From Lysobacter antibioticus (GTDB lineage: Bacteria; Pseudomonadota; Gammaproteobacteria; Xanthomonadales; Xanthomonadaceae): a stretch of 64,000 bases of DNA. Under the pieces are notes generated by a model. The model did not search any database. It had not been told where the DNA came from and worked only from the letters and a program-made list of their open reading frames with translations. This document shows positions 18,440-28,793 of this stretch, piece by piece. Both the position numbers and the translations under genes were made by a program. Location: the NCBI RefSeq assembly GCF_000731095.1, contig NZ_JMTZ01000006.1, positions 1 to 64,000 on the forward strand, given 5' to 3'. The first letter of the stretch is position 1; each line of letters starts with the position of its first letter.

Positions 18440-19450
18440 ATGGATGCCTACCAACTCCAGGGCCACAGCCTCGACAGCCTGCGCCGCATCGACTTGCCCG
18501 AACCCCAGCCCGGCCCCGGCCAAGTCCGGATCCGCGTCGCCGCGGCGTCGGTGAATTACCGCGATTACGCCCTCGCCACCGGTCGCTATCAGCCGGAACT
18601 GCCGCGGCCGTTCGTGCCGCTGTCGGACGGGGTCGGCCGCATCGAGGCGGTCGGCGACGGCGTCGAGGGCTATGCGCCCGGCGATCGCGTGCTCGGCCAT
18701 TACACCACCGGCTGGATCGAAGGGCCGTTCAAGTCGGCGAACCACCTCAGCAAACTCGGGGGCCCGCTCGATGGCTGGCTCGCGCGCCAGATCGTATTGC
18801 CCGCCGGCGCGATCCTGCCCGCGCCGGAATTCCTCAGCGACGAAGCGGCCTCGACCCTGCCGGTGTCCGGCCTCACCGCTTGGAGCGCGCTGCAGCGCAT
18901 GGACCTGCGGCCTGGCGCCAGCGTACTCGTGCAAGGCACCGGCAGCGTGTCCTTGATGGCCTTGCAACTCGCGGTCGCGCGCGGCGCCGACGTGATCGCG
19001 ACCACCGGCGATGCCGGCAAGGCCGAACGCTTGCGTGCGCTCGGTGCGCGCGCGGTGATCGATTATCGGCAGCGCCCGGATCTGGCCGCGGCGGTGCGCG
19101 AACTCACCGACGGCCGCGGCGTCGACGGCATTGTCGACGTGGTCGGCGGCCCGCAGTTCCTCGAGCTGTTGCAGGCGGCCGCCGACAACGCCCATATCGC
19201 GGTGATCGGCTTCCTGCACGGCATGCAGGTCGACGGCAATCTGATCGGGCCGATCATGGCGCGCCAGCTCAACATCCAAGGCATCAGCGTCGGCAGCCTG
19301 CGCGATTTCGAGGCCTTTCTGGCCGATGTGGAACGGCATCGCATCGAGCCGGTGGTCGGCGCGCGCTATGGCTTCGACGACGGCGCCGCGGCGATCGCTT
19401 CGATGGCCGGCGCGCGCGAGATGGGCAAACCGGTGGTGGTGTTCGATTGA
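18440..19450 (+). CDS. Zinc-independent MDR-family alcohol dehydrogenase/quinone oxidoreductase
   Basis: A 336-residue medium-chain dehydrogenase/reductase. I start at the ATG at 18440 (MDAYQLQGHSLDS); the upstream in-frame ATG at 18347 would run through the promoter region. The GroES-like N-terminal domain has VNYRDYALATGRY and PLSDGVGRIEAVG but lacks the GHE zinc ligand set. The Rossmann domain begins VQGTGSVSLMALQLA, with a TTGDAGKAERLRALGA segment after it. The NAD(P)H-dependent substrate is not identifiable. Divergent from the LysR gene, which probably controls it. Confidence 0.9.
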   Translation: MDAYQLQGHSLDSLRRIDLPEPQPGPGQVRIRVAAASVNYRDYALATGRYQPELPRPFVPLSDGVGRIEAVGDGVEGYAPGDRVLGHYTTGWIEGPFKSANHLSKLGGPLDGWLARQIVLPAGAILPAPEFLSDEAASTLPVSGLTAWSALQRMDLRPGASVLVQGTGSVSLMALQLAVARGADVIATTGDAGKAERLRALGARAVIDYRQRPDLAAAVRELTDGRGVDGIVDVVGGPQFLELLQAAADNAHIAVIGFLHGMQVDGNLIGPIMARQLNIQGISVGSLRDFEAFLADVERHRIEPVVGARYGFDDGAAAIASMAGAREMGKPVVVFD

Positions 19451-19691
19451 GTGGGCAGACTATCGCCAGACCTTCATCCGGAGGTATCGCCAGGTCGCTA
19501 CGCCCCGGCCAGGGCGCTCCGCGCCCACCGGACTTTCATGCGAGGACGCTTGAGGTCTTTAGGACGATGCGGCGGTATCCCCTGCGCGGGGATGACGCCA
19601 GATGGGTTACGACCCATGCGGCCATACGATCAATACGAGGCAATGCAAGCAAGCGCACTGCCCGGGCTGCGCGGTTCTCGTTGCTCCAAAA

Positions 19692-19724
19692 ACGAACGCC
19701 CGCATCCGCGGGCGTTCGTCCTTG
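19692..19724 (-). terminator. Terminator of the endonuclease gene
   Basis: A 12-bp perfect stem (ACGAACGCCCGC at 19692-19703 with 19708-19719) and 4-base loop. Read on the minus strand it is followed by TTTTTGG, so it terminates the minus-strand endonuclease gene whose stop is at 19740. The rest of 19451-19739 shows no gene. Confidence 0.8.
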
Positions 19725-19739
19725 CGCGTTACTTGCCGA

Positions 19740-21575
19740 TCACGGAATCAGCTGGCAGCTCGCCGGCTTGGCCGAGTTGAACAGCGAGGCGGTGGCCCAC
19801 TCCGGATGATCGATGAAGGGGTTGCGGTTGCCCTGGAAGCTGAAGATCACTTCGTTGCGCGCCAGTTCGGCGGCATCCGGCGGGTCGGCCTGGTGCCAGG
19901 ACAGCAGCGTGGTCAACAAGCCCATGTAGGCCGGCGAGGACGAGGTGATGACGATCTTGCTGCGGTCGTCGGTCAGTTCCAGGTCCGGTTCGCTCTGGCC
20001 GTTGTTCGGATCGGTGCCGCCTTCGTAGCGGATCGCCATATACAGCACCGCGCGCGCCATATCGCCCTTGCGCTTGCCCCAGACCTGGAACGAACCGGCA
20101 TTGCCGTCGGGCGTCTTGAACCAGTTCGAGTTGCCCGGGTACACGCCGCTGCCGCCGCCGTTGCCGTTGTTGACCTCGGTGACGCGCTCGCCGCAGCCGC
20201 TCGACAGCGAGCAGTCGGCGAAAGGCTTGTTGCCGCGGTCGGCGTTATAGCCGGCATCGGTGAGGTACAGCATGTGGGTGTCGGTGTAGGGCGCGTACGG
20301 CAGGCCGAGGTTGCCGGTGGCCGAGCCGAAGCCGAGCGAGTTCGGCCAGGTGTGTTCGCGGTTGTATTTCACGCCGCTGCCGCTGCCCGCGCGGTCGGTG
20401 ACCTTGACGAAGCTGCGGTTCTTGTAAGCATCGAGGATGCGGCCGGCGTTGTTGGGGTCTTCGTCGGCGATTTCCAGGATCGTCCAGGTGTTGGTGGTGC
20501 CGCCGCTGTACGGATAGACCGTGTGGCCCTTGATGGTTTCGTGCAGCGAGCAACGCAACTGGCTGGCGCTGCTGGTGTTGACGTGCGAGTAGTAGCCGGT
20601 GCCGCCACCGCCGCCGCTGGCGACGGTGAAGTTGGCGACCGTGTTGGCCGCCAGATGCGCGCCGCCGGCGTCGCTGACCTTGCTGGCGACGACGGTGAAG
20701 GTGCAGCTTTCGCCGGCGCGCAGGGCGGTGCCGGTGGAGGCGGTAATGGCGGTGCCGCTGGACGGATGGGTCAGGGCGACCGTGCCGGAGGTCGCGCACT
20801 GCAGGGTCAGCGCGCCGCTGGCCAGGGTCACCGCTTCGCTGAAGTTCGCGACCAGGTCGCCGGCGGCCGGGAAGTTGCTCGCGCCGTTGCTCGGCGTGGT
20901 CGAGGTGACGCTCGGCGGCGTGTTCGGCGTCGAGGTGGTGAAGCTCTGGCCGTTGTTGCAGGCGCCGAAGGTTTGGGACGCCGAGTTCTGCCAGGCGAAT
21001 TGCGAATAGGCGCTGCCGCTGCCCGACAGCTGCAGCGAGGTGCCGGCCGCGGTCGAGCCGGATTCCGACACCGGCAGGTTGGTGCTGGTGCGGCCCGAGG
21101 CGGGACCGCCGCTGGCGGTGATCTGGCCTTCGTAGCTCAGGAACTGGACCACGTTGCCGCTGCCGTCGACCAGGGCGAAGCCGTCGTTGGAACCGTTCTG
21201 GATGCCGTTGGTGGGATAGCTCAGCGTCGCGATGCGCACGCTGCCGCCGCAGGTGACGACGCTGCCGGCCGGCACCAGGTCGTTGTCGCAGGTCACCGCC
21301 GACGAGGGCGAGCTGCCGTTGTACAGATAGACGCGGTAGTTGCTCAGCGTTTCGCCGGCGGTCGCGACGATCTCGATGCGCTCGCCGACGTCGCCGGCGG
21401 AGGTCGCATCGTCGTAATGGAATTCGTTGATGAAGACGGCGGCCGAGGCCAGCGACGGCAACAGGGCGCAGATCGCCAGGGCCAGGCGCGCGGCTTGGCG
21501 CGGCAGGGCGGGGCGGGGGCGTGCGGGGTGTGAACAGTGCAGGGCGGTGGATCTGCCACGAACGGACATCGGCAT
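19740..21575 (-). CDS. Secreted endonuclease I family protein with lamin-tail and Ig-like domains
   Basis: A 611-residue exported nuclease. The start at 21575 has an excellent AAGGAG ribosome-binding site seven bases upstream; longer in-frame starts lack one. A signal peptide ends near LPSLASA. Then comes a lamin-tail-like beta domain (AVFINEFHYDDATSAGDVGE), an SbsA-type Ig-like domain (SVTSTTPSNGASNFPAAGDL) and the C-terminal endonuclease I domain with KYNREHTWPNSLGFG, the signature holding the metal-binding histidine. It should degrade DNA outside the cell, in keeping with the scavenging and predatory lifestyle known for lysobacters. A terminator follows at 19692. Confidence 0.92.
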   Translation of the reverse strand: MPMSVRGRSTALHCSHPARPRPALPRQAARLALAICALLPSLASAAVFINEFHYDDATSAGDVGERIEIVATAGETLSNYRVYLYNGSSPSSAVTCDNDLVPAGSVVTCGGSVRIATLSYPTNGIQNGSNDGFALVDGSGNVVQFLSYEGQITASGGPASGRTSTNLPVSESGSTAAGTSLQLSGSGSAYSQFAWQNSASQTFGACNNGQSFTTSTPNTPPSVTSTTPSNGASNFPAAGDLVANFSEAVTLASGALTLQCATSGTVALTHPSSGTAITASTGTALRAGESCTFTVVASKVSDAGGAHLAANTVANFTVASGGGGGTGYYSHVNTSSASQLRCSLHETIKGHTVYPYSGGTTNTWTILEIADEDPNNAGRILDAYKNRSFVKVTDRAGSGSGVKYNREHTWPNSLGFGSATGNLGLPYAPYTDTHMLYLTDAGYNADRGNKPFADCSLSSGCGERVTEVNNGNGGGSGVYPGNSNWFKTPDGNAGSFQVWGKRKGDMARAVLYMAIRYEGGTDPNNGQSEPDLELTDDRSKIVITSSSPAYMGLLTTLLSWHQADPPDAAELARNEVIFSFQGNRNPFIDHPEWATASLFNSAKPASCQLIP

Positions 21576-21726
21576 CGAACGGCTCCTTATGTATTGACGA
21601 CGCGTGCGTGCGGAACGACGCGGTCGATGCACCCTCCCCGGGCGCATACGGTCGAGTCTAGTCGGGGTTTATGACATCGCCCGCTGCCCTGCGTCACGGT
21701 TCGCGCCCGAACTTGCGACGGGCTTC

Positions 21727-22146
21727 TCAGGTCGTCGTGCGCTTGCCGCCGCCAGCGACCGAGCGCGCCGGGCGGCCGGTGCGCAGTTCGGCCATCTGTT
21801 CGACGACCTCGACCAGCGGTGCCTTGGCGCGTGTCGGCGCCTCGCGGAAGGCCAGGATCAGGCGCAGTTCCAGCGGGTCGTCGATCAGCAAGGCCTCGGC
21901 CGCGGCGACCGAGTCCATCGCCGTGTCCAGCGACAGGCTCATCTTGCCGCGACCGGTCGCCAGCCATTCGAACTGCACCCCGGTGACCAGGGCCAGTTCG
22001 CGCAGGTGGGCGACGCTCGGGAATTTGCTCTGCGCCGACTCCCAGTGACCGACCGCGCTGCGTTGCACCCCGACCGCCGCCCCGAGCGCGGCTTGCGAGA
22101 GTCCGGCGTGACGCCGGGCGAGGCGGATGCGCTGTTGCGGCGTCAT
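21727..22146 (-). CDS. XRE-family transcriptional regulator
   Basis: A 139-residue cytoplasmic DNA-binding protein. The N-terminal Cro/C1-type helix-turn-helix is clear (RIRLARRHAGLSQAALGAAV then QRSAVGHWESAQSKFPSVAH), followed by a helical C-terminal part without a recognisable sensor domain. Stand-alone regulators of this kind are often autoregulatory. A perfect TCACC-A-GGTGA palindrome lies 54 bp upstream of its start and is a candidate operator. There is no adjacent toxin or phage gene. Confidence 0.9.
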   Translation of the reverse strand: MTPQQRIRLARRHAGLSQAALGAAVGVQRSAVGHWESAQSKFPSVAHLRELALVTGVQFEWLATGRGKMSLSLDTAMDSVAAAEALLIDDPLELRLILAFREAPTRAKAPLVEVVEQMAELRTGRPARSVAGGGKRTTT

Positions 22147-22199
22147 ATGACAGTTCCTGACAGGTTTGTGGCCGAAATCACACGTTCAGCTACCAATAG

Positions 22200-22210
22200 T
22201 CACCAGGTGA
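22200..22210. promoter_or_regulatory. Candidate operator palindrome upstream of the XRE gene
   Basis: TCACC-A-GGTGA is a perfect 5-1-5 palindrome. On the minus strand it is flanked by two similar decamers (GACTATCGAT and GACTATTGGT) about 20 bp apart. Autoregulation by the adjacent XRE protein is inferred. Confidence 0.4.
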
Positions 22211-22270
22211 TCGATAGTCGCATCAGCCCGTGCGTTTACGCTGTCGTGCTGCACCATTCGGCCTATTTAT

Positions 22271-22499
22271 TACAATGACTTAGGCCGATAAGCAATCGGC
22301 AGCGCTACCAAAAGTAGCGTAATTTCCGGTCGCGCTCCCTAGCAACCGTAGCGTGGACTTTGGAATATGGCCGCACGCCGATAAGGACTTCGGAAAGACA
22401 AGAGGTCGGTTCGGGGGGAGGGCGCCGGATAGCGCCATGCAGAGGACAGGCCATCTCCGCACCAAAGAGCGCGTTCCACGGGACGCGCTCTTTTCTTTT
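22271..22499 (+). ncRNA. Candidate small RNA ending in an orphan terminator
   Basis: In the 518-bp gap 22147-22664 no plausible protein is encoded, yet a strong intrinsic terminator lies at 22464-22499: stem AAAGAGCGCGT/ACGCGCTCTTT, 8-base loop, then TTTTCTTTTG on the plus strand only. The flanking protein genes are both on the minus strand, so a plus-strand transcript must end here. A TACAAT -10-like box at 22271-22276 could start an RNA of roughly 215 nt; the matching -35 box is weak. I recognise no known RNA family. Confidence 0.4.
22464..22499 (+). terminator. Orphan plus-strand terminator
   Basis: Eleven-base-pair GC-rich stem (22464-22474 with 22483-22493) followed by a T-rich tail on the plus strand. 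There is no plus-strand protein gene upstream for more than 2.8 kb. Confidence 0.8.
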
Positions 22500-22664
22500 G
22501 TGGCGTCGGGTCTTCGGCGTCGACACCGAATCGTCCGGCCCGACCGGCCGTGAGCATCGGTAGCGGCAACCGCGATCGAGCGATGATGCGTCCATCGACG
22601 ACGCGGCGGCTGCCAAGCCATCGCGTTCGCAGGTCGTCTCGTCGATGGATTCGGTCGCGTCGGC

Positions 22665-23039
22665 TCAGCCCAAGGGGCGCAGTTGCTCGTCGAGCGAGCG
22701 AGTCTTGTCGGTGACCACGTCGCCTGTGTGCAGGGTGGTCTTGCGCTCGATCAGCATCAGATGGCATTCCTCGTCGGCGATCGGGTTGTGGCGCACGCCC
22801 TTGGGCACGACGAACATCTCGCCCTCGCCGAGTTCGACCTTGCGGTCTTCCATCTCGATCACCAGCCGGCCCTTGAGCACGAGGAACAGCTCGTCCTCGT
22901 CGGCGTGGCTGTGCCAGGCCAGTTGCCCTTGCACGCGGGCGACCTTGATGTAGGCGTCGTCGACTTCGGCGACCACGCGCGGCGACCAGAATTCGGTCAG
23001 CGACGCGGCGATCTGTTTGGGGGAGGTCACGGATGACAT
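22665..23039 (-). CDS. Cupin-domain protein
   Basis: A 124-residue single-domain cupin. The first cupin motif is present as AWHSHADEDELFLVLKG, supplying the HxH...E metal ligands, and the second as MFVVPKGVRHNPIADEE with the last histidine. Such proteins bind a divalent metal and may be small dioxygenases, isomerases or binding proteins; the sequence does not decide. I start at the ATG at 23039, which has AGGAC upstream; a longer frame to 23114 adds an Arg-rich non-conserved stretch. Confidence 0.88.
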   Translation of the reverse strand: MSSVTSPKQIAASLTEFWSPRVVAEVDDAYIKVARVQGQLAWHSHADEDELFLVLKGRLVIEMEDRKVELGEGEMFVVPKGVRHNPIADEECHLMLIERKTTLHTGDVVTDKTRSLDEQLRPLG

Positions 23040-23167
23040 GCGGCGGTCCTGGCGATGGCGGGGATGGCTGCAGTCTAGTGCGCGGCGTAGCGGGGCGCGC
23101 GGTAGGGAAGTCATGGGTAGCGTGGAATGTCGGGCACCGCAGCGACGCGGCAGGCGGAGCGATCACG

Positions 23168-23440
<273 letters not shown>

Positions 23441-23524
23441 CGGCCGCGTAGCGGACGGAAGCTTTAGATCTTGATGTTGTTTCACCGCTCTGCGGCAAGA
23501 CACGTGGTCACGGCAAGCAGCGCG

Positions 23525-23582
23525 GTCGCGGCTTACGCCGCTCCTACAGGGGGCTACGGCCAGGAGCGCCGCGAGCCGCGAC
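23525..23582. repeat. Inverted pair of the GTAGGAGC-type repeat
   Basis: GTCGCGGCTTACGCCGCTCC (from 23525) and the partly diverged inverted copy CAGGAGCGCCGCGAGCCGCG (23560-23581) can pair with a short loop. It lies about 50 bp from the end of the small hypothetical gene. Confidence 0.75.
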
Positions 23583-23631
23583 CGCGAACCAGGGACGCGA
23601 CGAAACCTCGGCCCTTACGCGTCCGCCATTC

Positions 23632-23880
23632 CTATCCTTGCCCGGCAACCCACGCACGCAGCCCCGGATCGCGAATCTCCAATACCTCGAACAGACCCAA
23701 CGCGCGCAAGGCCGGCAACGCCTCGGCGATATGCCGTTCGGCCTGCGCACGCGCATCGGCATCGCCATCCGACCAGACCCGCGCATTGGCGAGAAACGCG
23801 CCGACCGATCCTTTGCGCACGAGGACGCCGTCGATGCGGGTGTGGTCGAGATGGTCGGGCAACAAGTCTTCGGCTCGCAT
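23632..23880 (-). CDS. Small hypothetical protein
   Basis: An 82-residue acidic protein with no recognised family. It has a DHLDHTRIDGVLVRKGSVGA N-terminal half and a predicted amphipathic helix (RAQAERHIAEALPALRALGL) followed by FEVLEIRDPGL. There is no signal peptide or cysteine. A GGAGC ribosome-binding site and a codon bias like its neighbours support expression. Divergent from the AraC-type regulator gene across a 93-bp gap. Confidence 0.6.
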   Translation of the reverse strand: MRAEDLLPDHLDHTRIDGVLVRKGSVGAFLANARVWSDGDADARAQAERHIAEALPALRALGLFEVLEIRDPGLRAWVAGQG

Positions 23881-23973
23881 GGCGCGGCTCCGTTCGGGAT
23901 GAAGCGATCATGCTGGGTTCGGCGACGGCGCTCTGCTACGTTGCCCCGGCCATTCGATAGCGCGTTCCAGCCA

Positions 23974-24822
23974 ATGTCCGACCCTCTGCTCGCCGCGCTC
24001 CGCGCCGATTCCGCCGACGGACCGGTGGTGATCGCCGTGACGATGGCCCGCGCCGGCGTGCGCGACACCGCCGCGCACCGACACGCACGCGGGCAGTTGT
24101 TCGGCGCGCACCGCGGCTTGCTGACCGTCGGCACCGCGCAAGGGCGTTGGGTCGTGCCGGCCACCGATGCGGTATGGGTGCCGCCGCAGGCCGAGCATTC
24201 GCTGCGCTCGCACGGCGCCGCCTTTTCCGGCTGGAGCGTCTACGTCGCCGAATCCGCCTGCGCGGCGCTGCCGGCGCAAGCCTGCGCCCTGCGCGTGTCC
24301 GGTCTGTTGCGCGAGGCGGTCGCGCGGGCCGCGCAATGGCCGGGCGACGCGCCCCTGGGCCCGGCCCAGGCCCGGCTCGCCCAGGTGCTGCTCGACGAGA
24401 TCGCCCTGGGCGAGCCTGCTCTAAGCGGGTTCGCACTGGATGGGCCCGCTCTCAGCAGGCCCGCGGACCCGGCGCAGCGGCCGATCGGCCTGCCGATGCC
24501 GACCGACCCGCACTTGCTGCGCGTCGCCCAGGCCCTGGCCGACGATCCGGCCGACCCGCGCGGCCTGGCCGAGTGGGCCGCGTTCGCGCATCTGTCCGAG
24601 CGCAGCCTGAGCCGGCGCTTCGCCGCGCAGACCGGCCAAAGCCTGCTGCAATGGCGGCAGCGCGCGCGCCTGATGCGGGCGCTGGAGCGCCTGGCCGCCG
24701 GCGATGCGGTTACCGCCATCGCCCTGGACCTGGGCTACGACAGCGTCAGCGCCTTCATCGCCATGTTCCGGCGCAGCCTCGGCGCCACCCCGACTGCCTA
24801 CCTGAAGCGGCTCGGGACCTGA
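23974..24822 (+). CDS. AraC-family transcriptional regulator
   Basis: A 282-residue regulator with an N-terminal cupin-like sensor (AHRHARGQLFGAHRGLLTVG, then WVVPATDAVWVPPQAEHSLR) and a C-terminal AraC domain holding two helix-turn-helix motifs (LAEWAAFAHLSERSLSRRF; ALDLGYDSVSAFIAMFRRSL). It belongs to the group of small-molecule-responsive AraC regulators that often control efflux or dehydrogenase genes. Start at 23974 (MSDPLL). The middle contains a short internal near-repeat (ALSGFALDGPALSRPAD) absent from typical relatives. No target is evident nearby. Confidence 0.9.
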   Translation: MSDPLLAALRADSADGPVVIAVTMARAGVRDTAAHRHARGQLFGAHRGLLTVGTAQGRWVVPATDAVWVPPQAEHSLRSHGAAFSGWSVYVAESACAALPAQACALRVSGLLREAVARAAQWPGDAPLGPAQARLAQVLLDEIALGEPALSGFALDGPALSRPADPAQRPIGLPMPTDPHLLRVAQALADDPADPRGLAEWAAFAHLSERSLSRRFAAQTGQSLLQWRQRARLMRALERLAAGDAVTAIALDLGYDSVSAFIAMFRRSLGATPTAYLKRLGT

Positions 24823-24893
24823 GCGGTCGGGCTGCGCGAGCGGGCCGGTACCCGGCCTGTCATCGACCGGCGCCAGGATTTCGTCGCCCACCC

Positions 24894-24922
24894 CTTGAAA
24901 GGCTCCCGGGACCGCCTCATCT
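24894..24922 (+). promoter_or_regulatory. Sigma-32 heat-shock promoter of groESL
   Basis: CTTGAAA at 24894-24900, a 14-bp spacer, then CCTCATCT at 24915-24922, close to the RpoH consensus CTTGAAA-N(11-16)-CCCCATNT. It sits upstream of the CIRCE element and groES. Confidence 0.8.
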
Positions 24923-24964
24923 AGCGTGCAGTCCCGGTTCGTCCGGGCGCTTTTGTCCCCGGCG

Positions 24965-24991
24965 TTGGCACTCTCCGGGGGCGACTGCTAA
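24965..24991 (+). promoter_or_regulatory. CIRCE operator for HrcA
   Basis: TTGGCACTC, nine-base spacer, GACTGCTAA. Each arm differs by one base from the CIRCE consensus TTAGCACTC-N9-GAGTGCTAA, the binding site of the HrcA repressor. It lies between the sigma-32 promoter and groES, so the operon appears under dual control. Confidence 0.88.
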
Positions 24992-25038
24992 AATTCCCGT
25001 CCTTTCTCCACCCATTCAAGCACTTACAGAGGGTTGCC

Positions 25039-25326
25039 ATGAATCTCAAGCCGCTTTACGACCGCGTTGTGGTCAAGCCGATCGAAGCCGACGAAATCTC
25101 GGCCGGCGGAATCATCATCCCCGACGCCGCCAAGGAAAAGTCGACCAAGGGTGAAGTCGTCGCCATCGGCGAAGGCAAGGCCCTGGACAACGGCAGCGTG
25201 CGCGCGCCGAAGCTCAAGGTCGGCGACAAGGTCATCTACGGCCAGTACTCGGGCAGCTCCTACAAGCAGGACGGCGTCGAATACAAGATCCTCAAGGAAG
25301 ACGACGTCCTCGCGATCGTCGGCTGA
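25039..25326 (+). CDS. groES: Co-chaperonin GroES
   Basis: The 95-residue heptameric lid of the GroEL folding chamber. It begins [20 protein letters not shown], carries the mobile-loop region ([17 protein letters not shown]) that contacts GroEL, and ends in EDDVLAIVG. An AGAGGG ribosome-binding site precedes the start. It is followed by groEL after an unusually long 131-bp gap occupied by inverted GGGAAT-type repeats. Confidence 0.99.
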   Translation: MNLKPLYDRVVVKPIEADEISAGGIIIPDAAKEKSTKGEVVAIGEGKALDNGSVRAPKLKVGDKVIYGQYSGSSYKQDGVEYKILKEDDVLAIVG

Positions 25327-25332
25327 TCGGGC

Positions 25333-27098
<1,766 letters not shown>

Positions 27099-27126
27099 TC
27101 GACCGATCGCCATGAAGCAACATAAG

Positions 27127-27158
27127 GAACCCCGCCGAAAGGCGGGGTTCTTTTTTTG
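27127..27158 (+). terminator. groESL terminator
   Basis: GAACCCCGCC-GAAA-GGCGGGGTTC followed by eight T residues: a textbook intrinsic terminator 28 bp after the groEL stop. Confidence 0.95.
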
Positions 27159-27242
27159 CGGCATGCCGTGCGGCGCCGATCGCGCCGCGCACCACGATCG
27201 CGGTATCGATTTCCGATCCAGCCGTTCGCCGTCGCACGCATC

Positions 27243-27270
27243 GAAAAACCCCGTCGGAAGGCGGGGTTTC
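27243..27270 (-). terminator. Terminator of the MACPF-like cassette
   Basis: AAACCCCGTC-GGAA-GGCGGGGTTT, followed on the minus strand by TTTTTCGA. It lies about 25 bp after the last minus-strand gene of the cassette (stop at 27296). Confidence 0.8.
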
Positions 27271-27295
27271 TGTCGATTCGGCGCGCGACCGCGGG

Positions 27296-28747
27296 CTAGA
27301 GAATCGTGCCGAGGAAATCGCGATTGAGCGGCATCACGTAAGCGGCCATGTCCAGCACGGTATAGCGCGCGCTGGCGCCGGAACCGGCGAATTGATCGAT
27401 CAGGCTGACACAGCGGTCGCGTTGCCGGGCAGGCAGAAAGCGCAGGATCGGCACCAGCCGGCGATGGCCGATGGTTTTCCATAGCTCCACCGCGTCCAAT
27501 CCGGCCATCCATTGCAGGGCCAACTCGTCCGACAGGCCCAGCGCCGGATGCCCGCCGACGGTGCGGATGCTCTGCTCGCGCAACTGGCGGATGTGGCGAT
27601 GATTGGAGCGCTGCTGGTCGGCGCTGGCGAAGCCGATGTCGCTGCTGGCCGGGCCGAAGCGGGTCGGCGCGTCCTTCGCGGCGGCGCCGAAACCGAAGCC
27701 CGACAGCAACTGCTCTTGCTCCTGCAGGTCTTCGCTGATCGCGCTGAGCGTGCGCATGCGCGTGCCGCCGAGCAAGGCCTCGCACGGGAAGAAATAACCG
27801 AACGCGGCGAACACGCGCTCGTGCAGCGCTTCGTATTGTCCGGCCCGGCCGGGCGTCGCCAGCGCGCGGTCGACGGCTTCGACCAACTCGGGCGCGACGT
27901 CCAGATCGGTGTCCGGGTCCAGCATCAGCACGACTCTCGGCGCGATCATCTCGTCGGTCAGATGGATCGTGGTGACTTCGTTGCGTTGCAAACGCTCGAG
28001 ATCGCGGCGGAAATCCGCGGCCAGGCCGAAGCCGTTGACGCCGCCACCGGCGTTGGCGTTGTGGATGCTGCGCGTGTGCAGTTCGTGCAGCACCCGGCTG
28101 GCGGTGGCGCTGATGGTCCAGCGCGAGGTGAAGGACACTCCGCCCGAACGCGGCGGCCGCTGCGGATGCCGGTAGACCACCGGCGAACGCGGCGAGCGGG
28201 CACCGAACAAGGCGTCGCCCGGATCGGGGCCGAAACGCAGGCCGCGGTCGAGCCGGCGGGCGGCGAACAGCGCCTGCACCGTCGCCAGCGGCAGCGCGGT
28301 GAACTCGTCCGGCGTGCGCACGCTGAACCCGGCCAACCGGCCCTGCAGGTTCGCGAGCAAGTCCGGCGCTTCGTCTTCGTTGCGCAGTCCCCAGTTCGCT
28401 TCGGCGGGCTGCGCCGTGGGCGCGGTGGGGCGCAGCGCCGGACGCGGCGGCGCGGGCGCCGGTGCCGGTTCGGGCTCCGGCTCGGGTTCGGGCTCCGGTT
28501 CCGGTTCCGGCGCGCGCGGCGCCGGACGTACGCTGAGCACGGCGTCCTCGCCGATCACTTCCTTGAGTTTGGTCTCGGCCTCGATCGACGGATCCAGGCG
28601 GGCATTGCCGAAACCGAAGCGGTCCCCCGGCGCCATCGCGTCGAGGCCCGCGAGTTGTTCGCGAACCTGCCGCAACGAGGTGTCCGGCATCAGGCGCAGG
28701 ACGAGGTCGCGATCGGGTTCGCCGGTGAATGCGATGGTGACGAGCAT
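27296..28747 (-). CDS. MACPF-like (perforin-fold) protein with ubiquitin-like N-terminus
   Basis: A 483-residue protein without a signal peptide. Residues 1-75 look like a small beta-grasp domain (MLVTIAFTGEPDRDLVLRLM). An EPEPEP linker (81-94) and Pro-rich stretch follow. Residues 205-460 carry features of the MACPF-like family best known in fungi: GGGVNGFG (234-241), the signature-like FGYFFPCEALLGG (316-328, compare the perforin pattern Y/F-G-T-H-Y...GG), and IRTVGGHPALG followed by a tryptophan-containing LQWMAGLDAVELWKTIGH. MACPF proteins oligomerise into membrane pores. Family membership rests on motif recall and is moderately sure. It is the last gene of a three-gene unit. Confidence 0.65.
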   Translation of the reverse strand: MLVTIAFTGEPDRDLVLRLMPDTSLRQVREQLAGLDAMAPGDRFGFGNARLDPSIEAETKLKEVIGEDAVLSVRPAPRAPEPEPEPEPEPEPEPAPAPAPPRPALRPTAPTAQPAEANWGLRNEDEAPDLLANLQGRLAGFSVRTPDEFTALPLATVQALFAARRLDRGLRFGPDPGDALFGARSPRSPVVYRHPQRPPRSGGVSFTSRWTISATASRVLHELHTRSIHNANAGGGVNGFGLAADFRRDLERLQRNEVTTIHLTDEMIAPRVVLMLDPDTDLDVAPELVEAVDRALATPGRAGQYEALHERVFAAFGYFFPCEALLGGTRMRTLSAISEDLQEQEQLLSGFGFGAAAKDAPTRFGPASSDIGFASADQQRSNHRHIRQLREQSIRTVGGHPALGLSDELALQWMAGLDAVELWKTIGHRRLVPILRFLPARQRDRCVSLIDQFAGSGASARYTVLDMAAYVMPLNRDFLGTIL

Positions 28748-28793
28748 GCGGAGCCCTCGGTTGGGCGCTACGGCGGGCGCGGCGCGCGGCCGC

